DNA of 5,982 bases from NCBI GenBank assembly GCA_003157055.1, contig PMIG01000273.1, positions 4,925 to 10,906 of the forward strand, read 5' to 3'. The notes beneath the pieces were generated by a model. That model was given only the letters and a program-made list of their open reading frames with translations, had not been told where the DNA came from and searched no databases. The translations under genes and the position numbers were made by a program. Below are positions 5,724-5,982 of this stretch, one piece after another. Positions within the stretch are counted from its first letter, which is position 1. Each line of letters begins with the position of its first letter. The DNA comes from Bacteroidales bacterium. Lineage in GTDB: Bacteria > Bacteroidota > Bacteroidia > Bacteroidales > VadinHA17.

Positions 5724-5754
5724 ATTGATGATAAAGACAATAATTATATTTTTG
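5724..5754 (+). promoter_or_regulatory. Probable promoter of the porin-like gene
   Basis: ATTG (5724-5727), 19 bases, then TATTTTTG (5747-5754) fits the Bacteroidota consensus with one mismatch in the -33 element. Transcription would start near 5762, about 30 bases before the ATG. A second -7-like element, AATTTTTG followed by CA (5770-5777), lies nearer the gene but lacks a TTTG at the proper distance. Confidence 0.45.
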
Positions 5755-5792
5755 TTACCATGTAATTTTAATTTTTGCACTAACCTTAACCT

Positions 5793-5982
5793 ATGAAGAA
5801 AATTCTACTTGTACTGGTTTTTACATTACTGATTTTCCGGGCAGGTCATTCACAGAGCATTGAACCGACCGGTAAGCCAATTACCGAGATATTCACTGAT
5901 TTCCACCTCAATTTAAATGATACCTCAGGACATACGGGTTTCAGCCTAAACAGAGCTTATATGGGTTACCAGTTCATGCCAG
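5793..5982 (+). CDS. N-terminal part of a probable outer-membrane beta-barrel porin, 3'-truncated by window edge
   Basis: The frame opens at the ATG at 5793 and stays open to the window end, 63 residues. Residues 1-20 are a clear signal peptide: two Lys, a Leu/Val/Phe core, then HS before Q21. The mature chain runs SIEPTGKPITEIFTDFHLNL, then a short polar turn NDTSGHTG, then FSLNRAYMGYQFMP. The pattern of an opening strand (ITEIFTDFHLNL), a turn, and a second strand beginning F-x-L-N-R-A-Y-x-G-Y resembles the start of phosphate-selective-porin-like (OprO/OprP) barrels in Bacteroidota, where this ‘RAY-GY’ strand is common. The assignment rests on this short stretch only, so the exact family and substrate are open. 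It is divergent from the thioredoxin-like gene across 172 bases holding both promoters and a palindrome. Confidence 0.7.
   Translation, partial: MKKILLVLVFTLLIFRAGHSQSIEPTGKPITEIFTDFHLNLNDTSGHTGFSLNRAYMGYQFMP

Noticed and set aside
5621..5740. N-terminal 40-residue extension of the thioredoxin-like protein
   Set aside because: The extension would bury the signal peptide inside the protein and would cover the predicted promoter and palindrome. The start at 5620 explains all three.
1..5982. A novel multi-gene defence, mobile or biosynthetic system
   Set aside because: The genes are housekeeping or envelope families in alternating orientation, with no nuclease, transposase, recombinase, toxin-antitoxin pair, direct-repeat array, tRNA-like fold or attachment-site pair that I could find on either strand.

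Overview
The window looks like a chromosomal segment of a Bacteroidota bacterium, probably an environmental member of the Bacteroidales or a relative. The main grounds are several matches to the Bacteroidota promoter (-33 TTTG, -7 TAnnTTTG), absence of clear Shine-Dalgarno sequences, A/T-rich leaders, and gene families typical of the phylum: a Bacteroidota-type MltG, an OMP_b-brl-type small barrel, a large PA-containing M28 peptidase, a short SSB and a small FCSDQC zinc-ribbon protein. This placement is inferred from style and motifs, not from a database search.

Layout: eight genes alternate strand one by one. 1-1028 (-) is an endolytic transglycosylase MltG, cut at its 3' end by the window edge. 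1191-1565 (+) is a half-length TauE/SafE (TSUP) membrane transporter. 1625-2263 (-) is a small outer-membrane beta-barrel protein. 2474-4075 (+) is a secreted M28 zinc peptidase. 4118-4483 (-) is an unnamed zinc-ribbon protein. 4688-5044 (+) is a short single-stranded DNA-binding protein. 5108-5620 (-) is an exported thioredoxin-like protein with a CPWC site. 5793-5982 (+) is the first 63 residues of a probable outer-membrane porin.

Because neighbours alternate, no operon is visible and each gene is probably its own transcription unit. Two of the three convergent junctions that lie wholly between genes carry strong bidirectional hairpin terminators (about 1574-1602 and 5074-5104). The third (4076-4117) has none that I can see. 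The four divergent junctions carry the promoters. The best are for mltG (TTTG-N19-TAAATTTG) and the thioredoxin-like gene (TTTA-N21-TAAATTTG). The latter also fixes that gene's start at 5620.

Functionally most products act at the envelope (MltG, TSUP, small barrel, M28 peptidase, thioredoxin-like protein, porin), while SSB and the zinc-ribbon protein are cytosolic. No shared pathway is evident. I found no mobile element, CRISPR array, RNA gene or convincing novel system. The parts most worth a second look are operator-like palindromes in the divergent promoter regions, the SSB without an acidic tail, and the uncharacterised zinc-ribbon protein beside it.
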